Of a DNA stretch of 64,000 nucleotides, positions 11,335 through 23,011 are shown in pieces. The stretch spans positions 2,108,001 to 2,172,000 of the forward strand of contig JAZGTH010000098.1 in assembly GCA_036877525.1 (NCBI GenBank), in the 5' to 3' direction. The notes beneath the pieces are model-generated. The model was not told the origin of the DNA. It saw only the letters and a list, made by a program, of their open reading frames with translations, and ran no database searches. Positions within the stretch are counted from its first letter, which is position 1, and each line of letters begins with the position of its first letter. The translations under genes and the position numbers were made by a program. This stretch comes from Chromobotia macracanthus. Its lineage: Eukaryota; Chordata; Actinopteri; Cypriniformes; Botiidae.

Positions 11335-12220
11335 TAGACGTTTATACTGTGCAACAGTCACAATACAATAGCTGTCAATAGTCTACAATCGACCAGTAAG
11401 ACAAATGAACACTGAAGACATCCAAATGTTGTTCAGAATGAAAAGTGGGGTGTTTAGACAGTGGCCGTTTTGTCTTCTTTGGACAAATTCGTGTTTTTAA
11501 TAGTCTGAAAAGCAACTTGAAGCTGTTTGTGCATCCTATACAGGCCTGGAACATGACCTCCAGACAAACTGTTTTGTCAGAAAAATAATTGAGGCAAATC
11601 TAATGAGAGTGGAGCAAATTTTAACTGAATAAACTAAATTGAAGTTTTTCGAAAACTTCGAATAGTAAAAATTACTGCGCCGATAAGAACTTAAAATTAG
11701 TTTTCTTTCTCCCAGGACACACAGGCCTAACACATATCTTTTTTATCCTTTAAATTTGTACACATTTTTTTTCTTTGATACACACTTAAAAGCCAACTGA
11801 ATATATCAGGAATGTTTAGCAACTACCCCAGAAAAGCAAACAAAAAATCAAAGTAAATGTTTTTATGCTTCGAAGAACATTATAATACACGTAAAAGACG
11901 AGCAACATACAACGTCTCCATTTGTTTAGGAAATGTCGGCCTAAAGTAAAAATATATAAAAGGTAAAAATTCAGTCATTTCAGCAAACCAGAACCGTTTC
12001 TGAATGCTCTGCCCACAACTTTCCAACCAAATAGGCCCGTATGGTTTTCACAATCTTATAAAATCCAGCAATGCATCGAATGAAGTGTGTCACTTTCACT
12101 ACGTTAAAGTTACATGCTTATATAGTGATAATAATGGCAAAAAAGGAACCTAAATTATACTACGTTGGCATGGAAATAGCTGGATTATATCTGGCGTTGG
12201 CTTCCACAGGTTGTCCCTTA

Positions 12221-14315
12221 TCATCCCGATGATGTTGAAGATCCGTTCAGCGCTGTCTTTCGCACTTTGTTACCAAAGCTGAACTGTCGATTCGCACTTG
12301 TCATCGTGGAACCGTTAATGGGATTGGAAATATGGCTGAAATGAGATTGTGAAGGCTGCCCTAGTGTGCTTGGACTAGGCAGAGGCGAAGAGGTGGATGG
12401 TACTCCAGCGGGACTGCTGGCCTTGTCGCTGGCAGAGTCGCTTTCTGAGCGGTTTGTACTGTTCACGCCATCTTGCGGATGGGTAATCTTCATTTTTTTA
12501 CAGCTGGGTCGCACTCGGTATTTCAGAGGCAGTGGTCCATTCTGTTTTGTGCGAGAACAGCAGAGGGAATCGTTTAACGCTGGCTGCTTAACAACAATTT
12601 ATAATCAAAGAAAGCATCGTTTTGATAAGTTACTTTCTTAAATAGACATTTTTTTAGTAAAAAGAACTAATCATTTGAGTGTTTACCCTTCTCCATGTGT
12701 AGATGTAGGCAATGTCCATTAAAGTGTAATAATCCTTCAATGGCTCATCCTCATACATAACTTCAACCTATTGCACAAAGAATAATATTGAACCAATGGA
12801 ACCCAGAAATATCACACTGCCATGCAAATGTGTTTTATGTAAACGATACACACTTTGCAACTGCTGTTCTTTGTAAATAAGAATCTTAAGCTCTTTAGTG
12901 AATCTTAAGTTCTTTAGTGAGGAAGAACTTCCAAAACCTGTCCCATCTGCAAATAAAATACTTTCATAATCTCAAAGATTATATTACCTGAAAGGTAGGA
13001 GGTATATCCATTTTACTTCTCAGAAACTTTCTCAAATGCATCACAGTCATGGCAGCAGGGCACTGCAAGTATCTTTTATTATGAACCTGTGCAGGCAAAA
13101 TAAATGAATAAATAATGCATTATTCAGATAAGTTTGAATATTGATGCTAACAGTATTATTAACCAATCCAGTAGAAAAATTATATTCCAGAAATCAATTA
13201 CCTCTTCTTTTTGCCTCTCATCTGTGCAACCTGACTGCTGTGCTCTGAACAAAAAGTACAGTAGTTATAAAATATGTACAACTAATCATTCATGTGTAAA
13301 TACAATACATAGGAGAAAGTGTCACTTAATATAATGCTGAGCATTTTCTCTCACAACAGGAGGAAAAACAATGTTTCAGCTGCATGTAAGAATGTATTGA
13401 CAATGTAAGTCAGTTAAACCGATGTCACATACCTTTGATCAAAAAACTCAATTGACAGACTGATAATTTCATCATCTGTGATGATTCTCTTATCTTCATC
13501 AGCAACCTCTCCTCGATCTTCATTAGATCCATTTGCAGCTTTGAATATAAATGATTATAAATCAAACATTTAAACTAAAAAGTTGAAAAAAATTATTAAA
13601 GTAGTTTTTTAAATACACACTATCAACTGAAGGGTGTTCGGCATAAAAATCTCTCCTACGCTTCATCTCATCTGCACAAAAAGACATTTAGACGTCAGTA
13701 GTCTCTTGTAAATAATCACAAACAAATCATTATGCTTTTCTTTTTCAATGTTTTGACATACTTTTGAAAAGACCAGGGACCAACTTGTATACAATGTCCT
13801 GTAGAGTTTTGTCAGATCTGTAAAGCAGCAGCACATTTTTGAATGATTGTTAGGTTAAAGTTGTGACCAGTTTAACATACATTATTTTTAATGGACATAA
13901 AAGAAGGCATGCAGGATTAACAGAATGTATAGAAAATACAATCTTTTATGACACATAAACTGTAAAGTAGAAACAGACAGTTCTTAAAAGGTTACCTAAT
14001 ATTGAGAAGTGGCTTTGTTTTGTGGACCTGAACGTCACATATGGGACAGTATTTACTGGTTTCCAGGTAGCGGACAATGCACATTTTACAAACTGAGGAT
14101 CAGAGAAATGTCAAAGATAAGAACCATGTCCTATATATTTTCCATGACATCCAATGTTTAGATGGAATCACTTACAATAGTATAGTTAATCTAATATACT
14201 CACATGAGTGCAAGCATTCAATAATTGTGGTTGCATCTATGAAATATCCACCACATAAGACACACATCAAATGGGGATTAAGCTCAGTAATCTTGATCCT
14301 TGTTGTACGATGCAT
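12221..14315 (-). CDS. bmi1: bmi1: Polycomb RING finger protein (PCGF4), complete coding region
   Basis: Nine coding exons on the minus strand: 14204-14315, 13996-14092, 13762-13817, 13621-13671, 13433-13538, 13202-13244, 12988-13086, 12687-12767 and 12221-12541. They make 966 nt, or 321 aa (human 326). The N terminus holds a C3HC4 RING with Cys18, Cys21, Cys34, His36, Cys39, Cys42, Cys53 and Cys56 all present. The RAWUL ubiquitin-like domain lies roughly at residues 155-225 ([19 protein letters not shown] to [13 protein letters not shown]). The Ser/Pro-rich C-terminal tail is the PEST-like part. BMI1 pairs with RING1B in PRC1 to monoubiquitylate histone H2A at Lys119 and silence developmental genes. 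The 43-nt exon 6 encodes [15 protein letters not shown], which differs from the charged human NRLDRKVNKDKEKSKEE. Whether this is the bmi1a or bmi1b copy cannot be decided from the window. The start codon lies in the second transcribed exon, after the acceptor CTGCAG near 14337. Confidence 0.97.
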
Positions 14316-14336
14316 CGTCATGGGATGGAAAAGATC

Positions 14337-16999
14337 CTGCAGGAGTATCAGTTTATGAATTTGCAGTTACAAACATCTGCCTCAGGACAAAACAGACTTT
14401 CAACATCTTAATCACTTGCAAAGACATTATTACCTACAGCATCTGATGGACTATGCCGGTATTAAACACCAAAACAACGACGTGTCCAACTAACACAACA
14501 CCTGAACACAACCCAGCAACTGTTTAACTGAGCGATTATTTTGTTCAATAAGACATTATATTCAAAACACACAGCAAGACAGTCGACTGCACGACTCAAA
14601 ATATTATAAAGGAATGCATATTTCAGTCATCAGGAAAAATTACTCCGCGAAAGTGACTTGACTTACGGTTTCTATAGCAACTCTTACCGCGTTACGTGGC
14701 AACGCGCCGAGCCCTGAAAATGAACATTTTACGCTGTAGCCTACTTTGAATATAGTGAAATTTACATTCAAGACACAAATTCTCGCTAATTACTGATTTT
14801 TTTAATGCGTGACTGTGTGACTTTTAGTCAAATTACAAACTACAGTCTGTCATATCATATCTTATTTAAAAAGCCGAATGACTTCAGGACAGACTAAATA
14901 ACATGTATTTTAAACCAGACAGCAGGTAAAATAACCAGTTTACGCTGTTATTGGCTTTTCTCTAACAGTCCTTTCCTCCTATTAAAATCGTCCATTTTCC
15001 ATAAATGCCACTTGCACTAAACTGATACCCGTTTGACATCATAACTGGCGTCATGCGTTGCTATGTAATACATACTGTTTATTTCCTATGTTCATAAAAC
15101 CTATTTTTGAAACACCGTATGTCGGGAGATTCAAGTCGAGACAACGACAAGTGCTTAACTGTACCGGGGTTGAGACCTCGCATTAACGCGAAAGGGTAAG
15201 CAAAAACTTATAACGGCTCGTCTTTATTCTGGTCGATATACTTCTGCTGGTAGTGAAGTTACAAAATAGGTTTTGAAAGAGTTATTAGCTTGCTCGCTGT
15301 CTAAGATAATCTTGAATGGATGAATGGATGGCGTCATCGAGCTATGACAGAAATAAATTAAGCCATCTGACAATACTCTTATTGTAGGAGACACTTTTAA
15401 AAGCACCTGGCACAGCAATCCTGATGTTATCAGACGAGAGAGGCTGTATCTTTTAAGAGGTTATTACATATTACGTATACACGTACTTATGCCATCAAGA
15501 AAGCCCATAAGACAACTCTCTAACAAAGATCTCCTTTGCCCTTGCTTTTCAAAATAAATAAATGCTCAGAAAAGGAGTTCGTGATATATAATTAAAAAGT
15601 AAGATGTTTACTAGTAAAAAGAGGCCTTTGCGGTTTTTGTTTTGCTCATTATAAAAATGTTGCCTATCTGCGTGTGTTGCCTAAAAGCGTTTCAGTTTAT
15701 ATATATGAAATAAGACACTCTGACAGGACAAAACAGGACAAACGATATTATAATACTGCTGCTTTAAAACACTTGCTCCTATACACAGAAAGTAAATAAA
15801 TGACAAAAAGGCCAAAAATTCGACAACTGAAAAGCAATAACAAAACCAAGTGAGCAAATGCAGTATTTATAATGACAGAATGAAACTGTCTGTACTGCAA
15901 TGTATTTTGATTAATCCAGGTTACAGAAACCTCAACAATGCTAACAGACAGGGTCAACGTCATCATTTCATAACACGTCACTCACAGATTTCGCTTTGAC
16001 GTCCACAGTTTGAGTCAGCAAAGTGATGGGAAAGGCTGCAGGGTCTAAAACAAGACATTAAGCAGCGAGCGAATAACTTTAATGATGAAACAATTATGAA
16101 AATGTACAGACTAAGTCCAAATTAAAACGTATTAGTTCGCGTGTCATGTGACAGTACTAAGTCGGGTTTCCACGCAGAACATCTAAATAAGTTGTAACGT
16201 ATTCCTGAGCTTATTTTTTATTTTGTTTGTTTTTACTTAAAAGGTAAAGTCATTATGTGGCTAGTTGTCACAGTTCATGAACAAACTATATTTAGGTCCA
16301 TATAAACCTTTCTACAGCAGTATTCTTTATGTCATCTATAAATAACAGAAACCAATAAGAGACACTACAAATAGGTTTATTTAATAGCTGAGGTTATACA
16401 CTTCTGTTGGTTTATCACCACACATCGTCCGTAGAGCGATTGTCTGTTGTCAACCATTGAAAGCTTTGCCCTGTACCTCCGACCATGCTAAGTTACCATG
16501 TAAATTTAAGTTAATAAATCACACAAAAAAGCACAATTCAGCTCAACAATGACTTAATCGGGTCGCAAACACGGCACCGATTACGTATCTATAAAATTGT
16601 GCCAGTGCTTCATAAGACAACTAACATTAAATCCTTTTGAAAACAGTCTCACACAAACAGTCGAGCCGTCCGGTCTGCGACTTTGTGCACACATCGGGAT
16701 TCATTAATAACTTAATCGTTTCATTCAAGAAGAAACAATAAATAAATACATGACGCCAATAACTGAATATCGTACAGCTACGTATGAATCATTCAAGCGA
16801 GCAGGACAAATACGATACGATAAAATAACTAAAATCTGTAAGCACGCGGACAGACAGAGACAATGTTGCTCGCGCGAGCCTGTCAGTTCCCGCATCCACA
16901 CTAACACGTCTCCATTTTACGCTCGCAAAACACAGATGCATCCAGCAAACCGGCCCTGAAATTACACATTGGTAAGGGATGATATCAAAGAGCACCTAC
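14337..16999 (-). other. bmi1: bmi1 first intron (5' UTR intron)
   Basis: About 2.7 kb between the non-coding first exon (donor at 16999, GTAAG|GTAGGTG) and the exon with the start codon (acceptor CTGCAG near 14337). It holds one CpG-rich patch (14640-14710, listed separately) and no repeats of note. Confidence 0.6.
14664..14705 (-). promoter_or_regulatory. bmi1: Candidate internal (alternative) bmi1 promoter patch
   Basis: A short CpG-rich island in otherwise AT-rich intron. It contains GTTACGTGGCAAC (14691-14703), with one perfect RFX half-site (GGCAAC) and an ACGT core. On the minus strand it is followed by ACC|GTAAGTC near 14670, a strong 5' splice consensus. Together these look like an alternative first exon joined to the coding exon at 14337. 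No transcript evidence is available. Confidence 0.3.
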
Positions 17000-17420
17000 C
17001 TTACAGCGCTGGGGTGAACGATCGAGCTGGGAGGCGGTTAGACAATGAAAGTTAGAAGTCGATCAGTAGAAAATGAATACGAGCCAAGCGGCCATCTTGA
17101 AAAGGGCTGCAGACGCTGTCAATTGCAATAAGAGAACGGTGGAGCGGGGCACATTTCAATAATAAAAAAGAGAAAGGGTCCGATTCTCGATGCGAGCGCC
17201 GCGCCTGGTTGCCGATTTGTAAGATGTTTTGTATTTCGCCCTCCCGCTAGTAAAATGACCAGGCTGGAGCGCGTTTTCTCTCCGCTAGGTCCCTCAGTCG
17301 TCTCAGTGTGAAAAATGCTGCGCCGATGGTTCAGTGGAAACTGACACCGTCCCCAAAATGGCTTGTGGTTCGACCGCCCCGTGCGTCACGTGATCTAATT
17401 CCTTAAGGGTGGCCTGGGAA
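17000..17420 (-). promoter_or_regulatory. bmi1: bmi1 promoter, CpG-rich, with the non-coding first exon
   Basis: A CpG-rich block contrasts with the AT-rich flanks. It carries AAGATGGCCGC on the minus strand (17088-17098), a YY1-type element typical just downstream of transcription starts. It also carries GTCACGTGAT (17385-17394), a CACGTG E-box for MYC/MAX- or TFEB-type factors. The first exon ends at 17000 with donor GTAGGTG. The exact start site cannot be placed, but 17.1-17.3 kb is likely. Confidence 0.65.
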
Positions 17421-18152
17421 TATGTGTCGGTGTATTTAGCTTCGCTCACGTTTAACACTTAACATAAAATTACGTTTCAAAGTATGTTTGACTGTCCGGG
17501 TTATAACGTACACACGAGAGGAATTCCTACCCGTCCGTTTTGAGTCGTGCACTTTGGCCTGTTAAATGACTTGTTTCTGTCAGCTGTTCTTGAAGAATGG
17601 CATCGATTACTAACACATTAACCTGCTATAAAACGTAAAATCATCTGGATTATGGCTAAACAAATAACAAGGAGACGTAGAGGAAACGATTCACACATCA
17701 GCCAATCACATGCTCAGACACGGCATACCAGATGCGCTTGAGAATTTATTCATGCTGGGCGGTGAATGTGATGCCGCTGGCAGCGCAACGTTGAATGAAA
17801 TCTACTCACGTTTCCTTCATGTCCAGCAGCCCCTCAGAAATACGTACGTTTCTTTCTCAAAAATAATACCGACCATAGAGTAACAACATCATCATGACAA
17901 GAATGGCCTTTATTTGCGATTAAAGCTGCTTTTGACCCTTAGTTTAACGTGTTAATTTAGTGTTATTGGCCGCTTTAGAATTGGATATACACACTGATTC
18001 AGAAGGATTCAGTGGTTCTGGCATAAATATTGTATAGTAAGCCAGCTATAAAATGAGAGTTGTCAATAAACACACAACAAAGCAAAGACTGCTGACTGAG
18101 CACTGAAACAGTACAACACAGAGGCACGTGTGTTTATATCAAAGAGGTTTGT
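17421..18152. other. commd3-bmi1 intergenic spacer
   Basis: About 0.7-1 kb between the bmi1 promoter and the commd3 poly(A) signal. No gene or repeat was recognised. The short head-to-tail spacing is like mammals, where COMMD3-BMI1 read-through transcripts are known. Confidence 0.5.
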
Positions 18153-18158
18153 TTTATT
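18153..18158 (-). terminator. commd3: Poly(A) signal AATAAA of commd3
   Basis: AATAAA on the minus strand about 105 nt after the commd3 stop codon (18261-18263). It is the first such hexamer downstream. Confidence 0.65.
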
Positions 18159-18260
18159 GTAAATCCTGTGAAAAACATCACCACGCATAGTCGACATGCA
18201 ACGAATAAAGAAAGATTGGTGAGTAACGGCGTCTTGGTGAAAAATCCTGGAGTGCAGAAA

Positions 18261-20247
18261 TCAAGACTGGGTTGCCCTCTCGAGACTTTTTGCTGCGTCC
18301 TTCATTTTCCCAACCAGATCCTAAAACAGTTCAAACAATCCAGTTCATCCAATATTAAAGACGTGTTATTTCACAATTTTACCATATCAAATGAAACATT
18401 GTACATAAAACAAGCGCTACAAAAGTGCCACGTACTTTTCATCAGTTATGTAAACCTAACAAGCTCTTGGTAGGCTACCAAAGAAGTCCATACGTTAATT
18501 AAAAGGTAGATTAACACTCAAAATAAACAACCTAACTTTGACCCTAAAATCACAATTATATAAACATACAATAAATTTGATAAAATATTGAAAATGCTTC
18601 TTTCTTGCATGCTCAGCATATAAGAATTTCCCCAGCCTACTTATCTACATTTATTTATTCAGTAACTATTCTAATAGTAATTAAATAAGGGAATCGTAAT
18701 ATTGTTATAATTATAAATCATAATGCTATTATAATGAAATGTTTTATCCCGTAGCATCCTTCTTGCTTTTAGTTCGATAAAACTGGTCTGTTAATCCAGA
18801 AAGTATGTTATTATTTTCCAAAGTAATATGACCATGATGGAGCGCTGGGGAATTTTATGACTTGATCTCTCGGACAGTTCACCTTTGTGTCACCCCTACG
18901 ACAAACACAAGCAGCTGTGTAATGACTACTATAATAAAATTGCCAAGGAGGCTTTTCAAAAGGCAGAATCCAAACACTGACATCGTAGGAAGTGTAGGTA
19001 GGACAGTGAAATTATTAGAGTACATCAACTAACTGTGAACAATATTCGTTGTGCGTCCCAACTGCGTTAACAGAATGCTTACTTGAGGATGGCTTTTACA
19101 TTTTAACACTGTATGCCGACAAAGTTGCTTCCAGTCATTGTAAAGCTGAATCTGAGTCTGAAGTAAATCGTGTTCTGCACTTTTTGGTTAACCTTTCGAC
19201 TTGTCTTTAATTATTAATCGCTTATCTGTGGATAAAGCAAACGAACAATCGTGCAATTCTCAGAGTTTAAAATAAATACCTGAAGTTGCTCCATGGTGCA
19301 ACTAAAATTTATTTCAGAAGTGCCATCCCTCTGCAAACGTAATAAGGGTTTAGTTAAGTGAGGTTAAAGAGAACAACAATACTAAGCATATAGGGTATTT
19401 CGAAGAATGTCATACCTCTGTGTTTAAGGAAATCAGGTAAGATGGCTGATTGACTTTATGTACATGACTATTCTGCCAATAGAAACGAAGATTATACACT
19501 GATAAAGTATAAGTAAAGCTAATTAACTTGAAGTAACGAGGTACCTTTACACAATATTCAAGGCGCCATGAAACATCAGTTATATGAGGAGGGCATCTGT
19601 CAATGCTGAGAGACAACAGATATTTAAAAACTAATTAAACCAAATTAATAAGACATTAGTTAGACATCGCTGTCCGGTTACATCGCAGTTTCAGCCTTGC
19701 ATGATTCATAACACTGCGTAATAAAAAGACAAGTTATGTACTAAGTAAATGTGCATGATCGGTAACACAAAGGGTTTTGTAAAAAAATAATATACATAAT
19801 AAAATACCTTACCTTGACAACAAAGATTCCAAATTTCTTTTGTTTTTCTAGGAGAGACAGAGAAGGGTACTCAGTTCAGTTCAGTTCAATAAGACTTTAA
19901 AGGCATGCTGAGGATTGGGCATCACCTGGTATGCGGTATAAAATATGTCCACTCTATCACTGTTGAACCTGACATCTTCAAGGCACGAGCTGTATAAGAG
20001 CACAGAGGAGTTTAATGCATATGCAAAGTGCTGGACAACAATCGATTAAGAAATATCATCAGGACGAGATTATTTTGGATCGTGTTACCTAATTGCTGAT
20101 TTATCTGCATTTTGTTTAACTCCTTCCAGAACGAAGGTGGCAGCAGCAGTATGGCAGTGTTTCAGGGTAGTCTGATCAATGTGCTTCAATTCCGGGTGAC
20201 CTGCCATAGATCAGAAATTGTTCTCAAGACACATGGCATGTGTATGT

Positions 20248-20297
<50 letters not shown>

Positions 20298-20845
20298 GCT
20301 TAGCGGATAACCAGCGTTTACTATCAAAGCTAACATCTCTTACTTGTTTACATGCATTATATGCGCTGCATGTACGCCACAGTTTACCATAATAATGTAA
20401 ATGTTCGTCATTTCTTATATATTCGCTCTGTTTTGTAGGGGAAAGTCTTTAATGTTGGTCTGCCCATGCACGATAGCTTAGCCTAAGAGGCTAAACGGAG
20501 GATTTATTTATATGCGCTATTCTGTTAGCATCGTATGCAAGGCACTTAGCAAGGATGACGACAATAGTCAGTCAGTGGCTTCGACATCAAATCTGCCGAG
20601 CCTAAGATGAAAATCACAACAGCAACAATCGTAGTATAGCCCGTGCGACTTCCTTCGTGCGTGGAAAGCACCGGAAGTAATGTAGCACAAAGAAAAACAG
20701 CCATCTTACCTAGAACTGTCTCGCCTCCGGAGGAGACCAGACTGTCGAAGACGACCTCAGTAAATATCGTAAATGATTTCAGGTCAAACAGATGCAGATC
20801 GGCCAGGGTTTGAAGCCCCTTTGTCACTGATTCCGACAACTCCAT
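18261..20845 (-). CDS. commd3: commd3: COMM domain-containing protein 3, complete
   Basis: Eight coding exons on the minus strand: 20710-20845, 20089-20200, 19926-19989, 19813-19847, 19545-19605, 19416-19472, 19280-19330 and 18261-18320. They total 576 nt, or 191 aa (human 195). The product starts MELSESVTKGLQTLADLHLF and carries the helical N-terminal domain (HPELKHIDQTTLKHCH, TAAATFVLEG). The C-terminal COMM domain runs from about residue 125 (PPHITDVSWRLEY) to the end (DLVGKMKDAAKSLERATQS). COMM proteins form the ten-subunit ring of the Commander complex, which works with CCDC22/CCDC93 and Retriever to recycle endosomal membrane proteins. Exon 4 is only 35 nt. All phases agree and all introns are GT/AG. 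The gene lies upstream of bmi1 on the same strand, as in human. Confidence 0.95.
20252..20293 (+). repeat. (GA)n microsatellite in commd3 intron 1
   Basis: Twenty-one uninterrupted GA units about 50 bp upstream (in the gene's sense) of the exon 2 acceptor. On the minus strand it reads (TC)n and could extend the pyrimidine tract region of that acceptor. Confidence 0.9.
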
Positions 20846-20935
20846 TTTGAAAACACGCTCCAGTCTCAGTCACATGAGCGCGTCAGCTGATCTCAGGGCT
20901 CGTATAATCCGCTAACAGAGAGACTGATGTCTGTT
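20846..20935 (-). promoter_or_regulatory. commd3: commd3 promoter region
   Basis: GC-richer DNA directly upstream of the commd3 ATG, with E-box-like CACATG and CAGCTG sequences near 20870-20890. An ETS-like ACCGGAAGT lies just inside intron 1 (20670-20678). No TATA box is visible. It is called by position and base composition only. Confidence 0.45.
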
Positions 20936-21220
20936 TTTATATATATATTTATTCGCTGTTGCCCCGTACATTATGTTATCGCCACTGATTTAGAAGTAGG
21001 TTGATAACACTCGCCTGCTCGTAAATTGTTATTTACAAATTTTAACTAGGGACACATAGATCATATATTCCCCTGCCGCGTCTTTATGTTTTAGATGCAG
21101 AAACAACGACACGGTTACTGGTATAAAATCATTATAATAGGTTGAGTAGCAGTTCTGCTCGCCATCCTTCTTCCTGTTTATTGGGCGTTCAGTCACCTTA
21201 TAATATTTTAAATGTCAAAG

Positions 21221-21264
21221 ACATTTGGATAAACGCGTCAGCTAAATAAATAAATGCAAATGTG
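21221..21264 (+). mobile_element. SINE 3'-tail fragment
   Basis: CATTTGGATAAACGCGTCAG followed by CTAAATAAATAAATGCAAATG matches the tail of the SINE copies elsewhere in the window. The tRNA-like head is missing. Confidence 0.6.
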
Positions 21265-22946
21265 TATTCTGTATTATCCACTTGTCATGCTCAATTTGAC
21301 TTCATGATGAGTAAGGGGTAAGGTTTTTACGATTGTGAAAAGTTTGGCTAGCCATATTTAGTCACTGTTCTGTTTTTTTACTAAATAAGTTTTAATATAA
21401 CCACCATAAGTTTTTGTTACCACCATGGTAAAACCATATTCATAATTTCCACAAGACGAAATATCCAAACGATACACATTTAGCATACCGTTAAAATGCA
21501 TGTCATGCAAAACGTTTTTGGCGAAATCTGATTCTACATTGAGATTTGTCTCGTAAAACACTGTCAGGCGCAGAATATATATATATATATATACAATATA
21601 AAATTGCAAATCATTCAAAATGAATAAACAAAAATACAATTTAAATAACAAAATAAAATGTCTGTTTTTATTTACTCAATTTATTAAACTAATTCTTCAA
21701 ACACTGATACAGTAAGAGTCAATGAATTAATAATGTGTGTTTTAAAGTTAAATGTAACGTTAAATTGGTCTTATTTAATTTTTAAAATAGGAATGCAATG
21801 ATTTTAACTGAGAGAGAACATAAATACGTCTAATTTCAGATTAAGTCTACATAAATTGCCTGTAGAAAGTATGAAATGCAAAAGCCAACTGCATATGCAC
21901 GTAGGTAAGGTCGACGTAAGAAAGTTTATTCAAATGAGTTTTCTTTTGTGGGGTTTTATTTGCATGGTTTTGGTTTCGGGTCTATTCGTTTTGGATATTG
22001 CGGTTCCTCTATCTTTAGCCTAGTTTTCAATTATTTATTTATCTGTTCGTCCATTTATTGTATTTATTCGTTAATGTATTCGTTTATTATTGTTAGATTT
22101 ATCTCCTTTGTTTACATTTATTTCTGACTGCAGAAACTATCGTTTAACACGGAATGAAGCATCTATTCACAATATGAATTATTATTATTATTATTACACT
22201 TTTAATTTTAAAGCAGAATGTTTCATTCTTTGAATGTATGTTTACTATGTTTAAAAGTTATTTTTCCAGGAAACGCAAACAGAGAGTTAGGGAAAAATTG
22301 CAGTACTACTGGTAATACGGACATACATTTGTCAAATTTGGCGCTCATCATAGCTGCAGTCTGTCTGTAAAGAATTTTTCCAGCGCCTGAAATATTTATA
22401 TTTTATTTTAATGAAAACATGGACACAGGACATTGCTATACACTTTTATACATCGTCAAATACTGGTATTTCTGGTTAAGTTGCGGGCTTTGCGAAGTTT
22501 AATGTTAATCTAAACTCTAAATAAAACAAGAAAAGCCTCGTTTTTATGATACGCACAGAGGTTCGTCGGTATTTAGATTACCAAATGGTATAGGCTATAG
22601 AATATGCATGATGGCCCATAGTTACCGGTTTGTTTTAGTTAAATAAGCACACCAAATGTGCATAAGAAAAATAAAACAGTCTTGTTGAAGTCACTTCTCC
22701 GACTGCTGTCTTTTTATAAAGTTTAGACTAAACTAGTCAGCATCCCGTGTTATCTGTCGACCTTGTCATTTCACGAGTTACGCCAGCAGCTAAATGCTGC
22801 CATTCACTGTAATAAAAGAATGTAATAGACACAAAATACATGATGTTTGTCTCTTAAAGAAATTAGATAACGCCAGACAACGCCATGATAGACAACTCAT
22901 TTTGTTGAGGAAGCTTTTTTTTTGTTTGACCCTCAGAGAGAGAACA

Positions 22947-23011
22947 GCGGCCATCTTGGGTAATGCAAGAAAAGAGAGGATGTTCAACAAAATGGATGTG
23001 ACGTGACTTAC
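22947..23011 (-). promoter_or_regulatory. Orphan promoter-like patch (YY1 element, CRE-like site, splice donor)
   Basis: On the minus strand AAGATGGCCGC (22947-22957) is identical to the YY1-type element of the bmi1 promoter. A strong donor-like GTAAGTCACGTCAC lies at 22998-23011, whose GTCACGTCA part is CRE-like. No coding sequence is attached. It could be the start of a non-coding RNA, the remnant of a lost gene's promoter, or chance. Confidence 0.25.
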
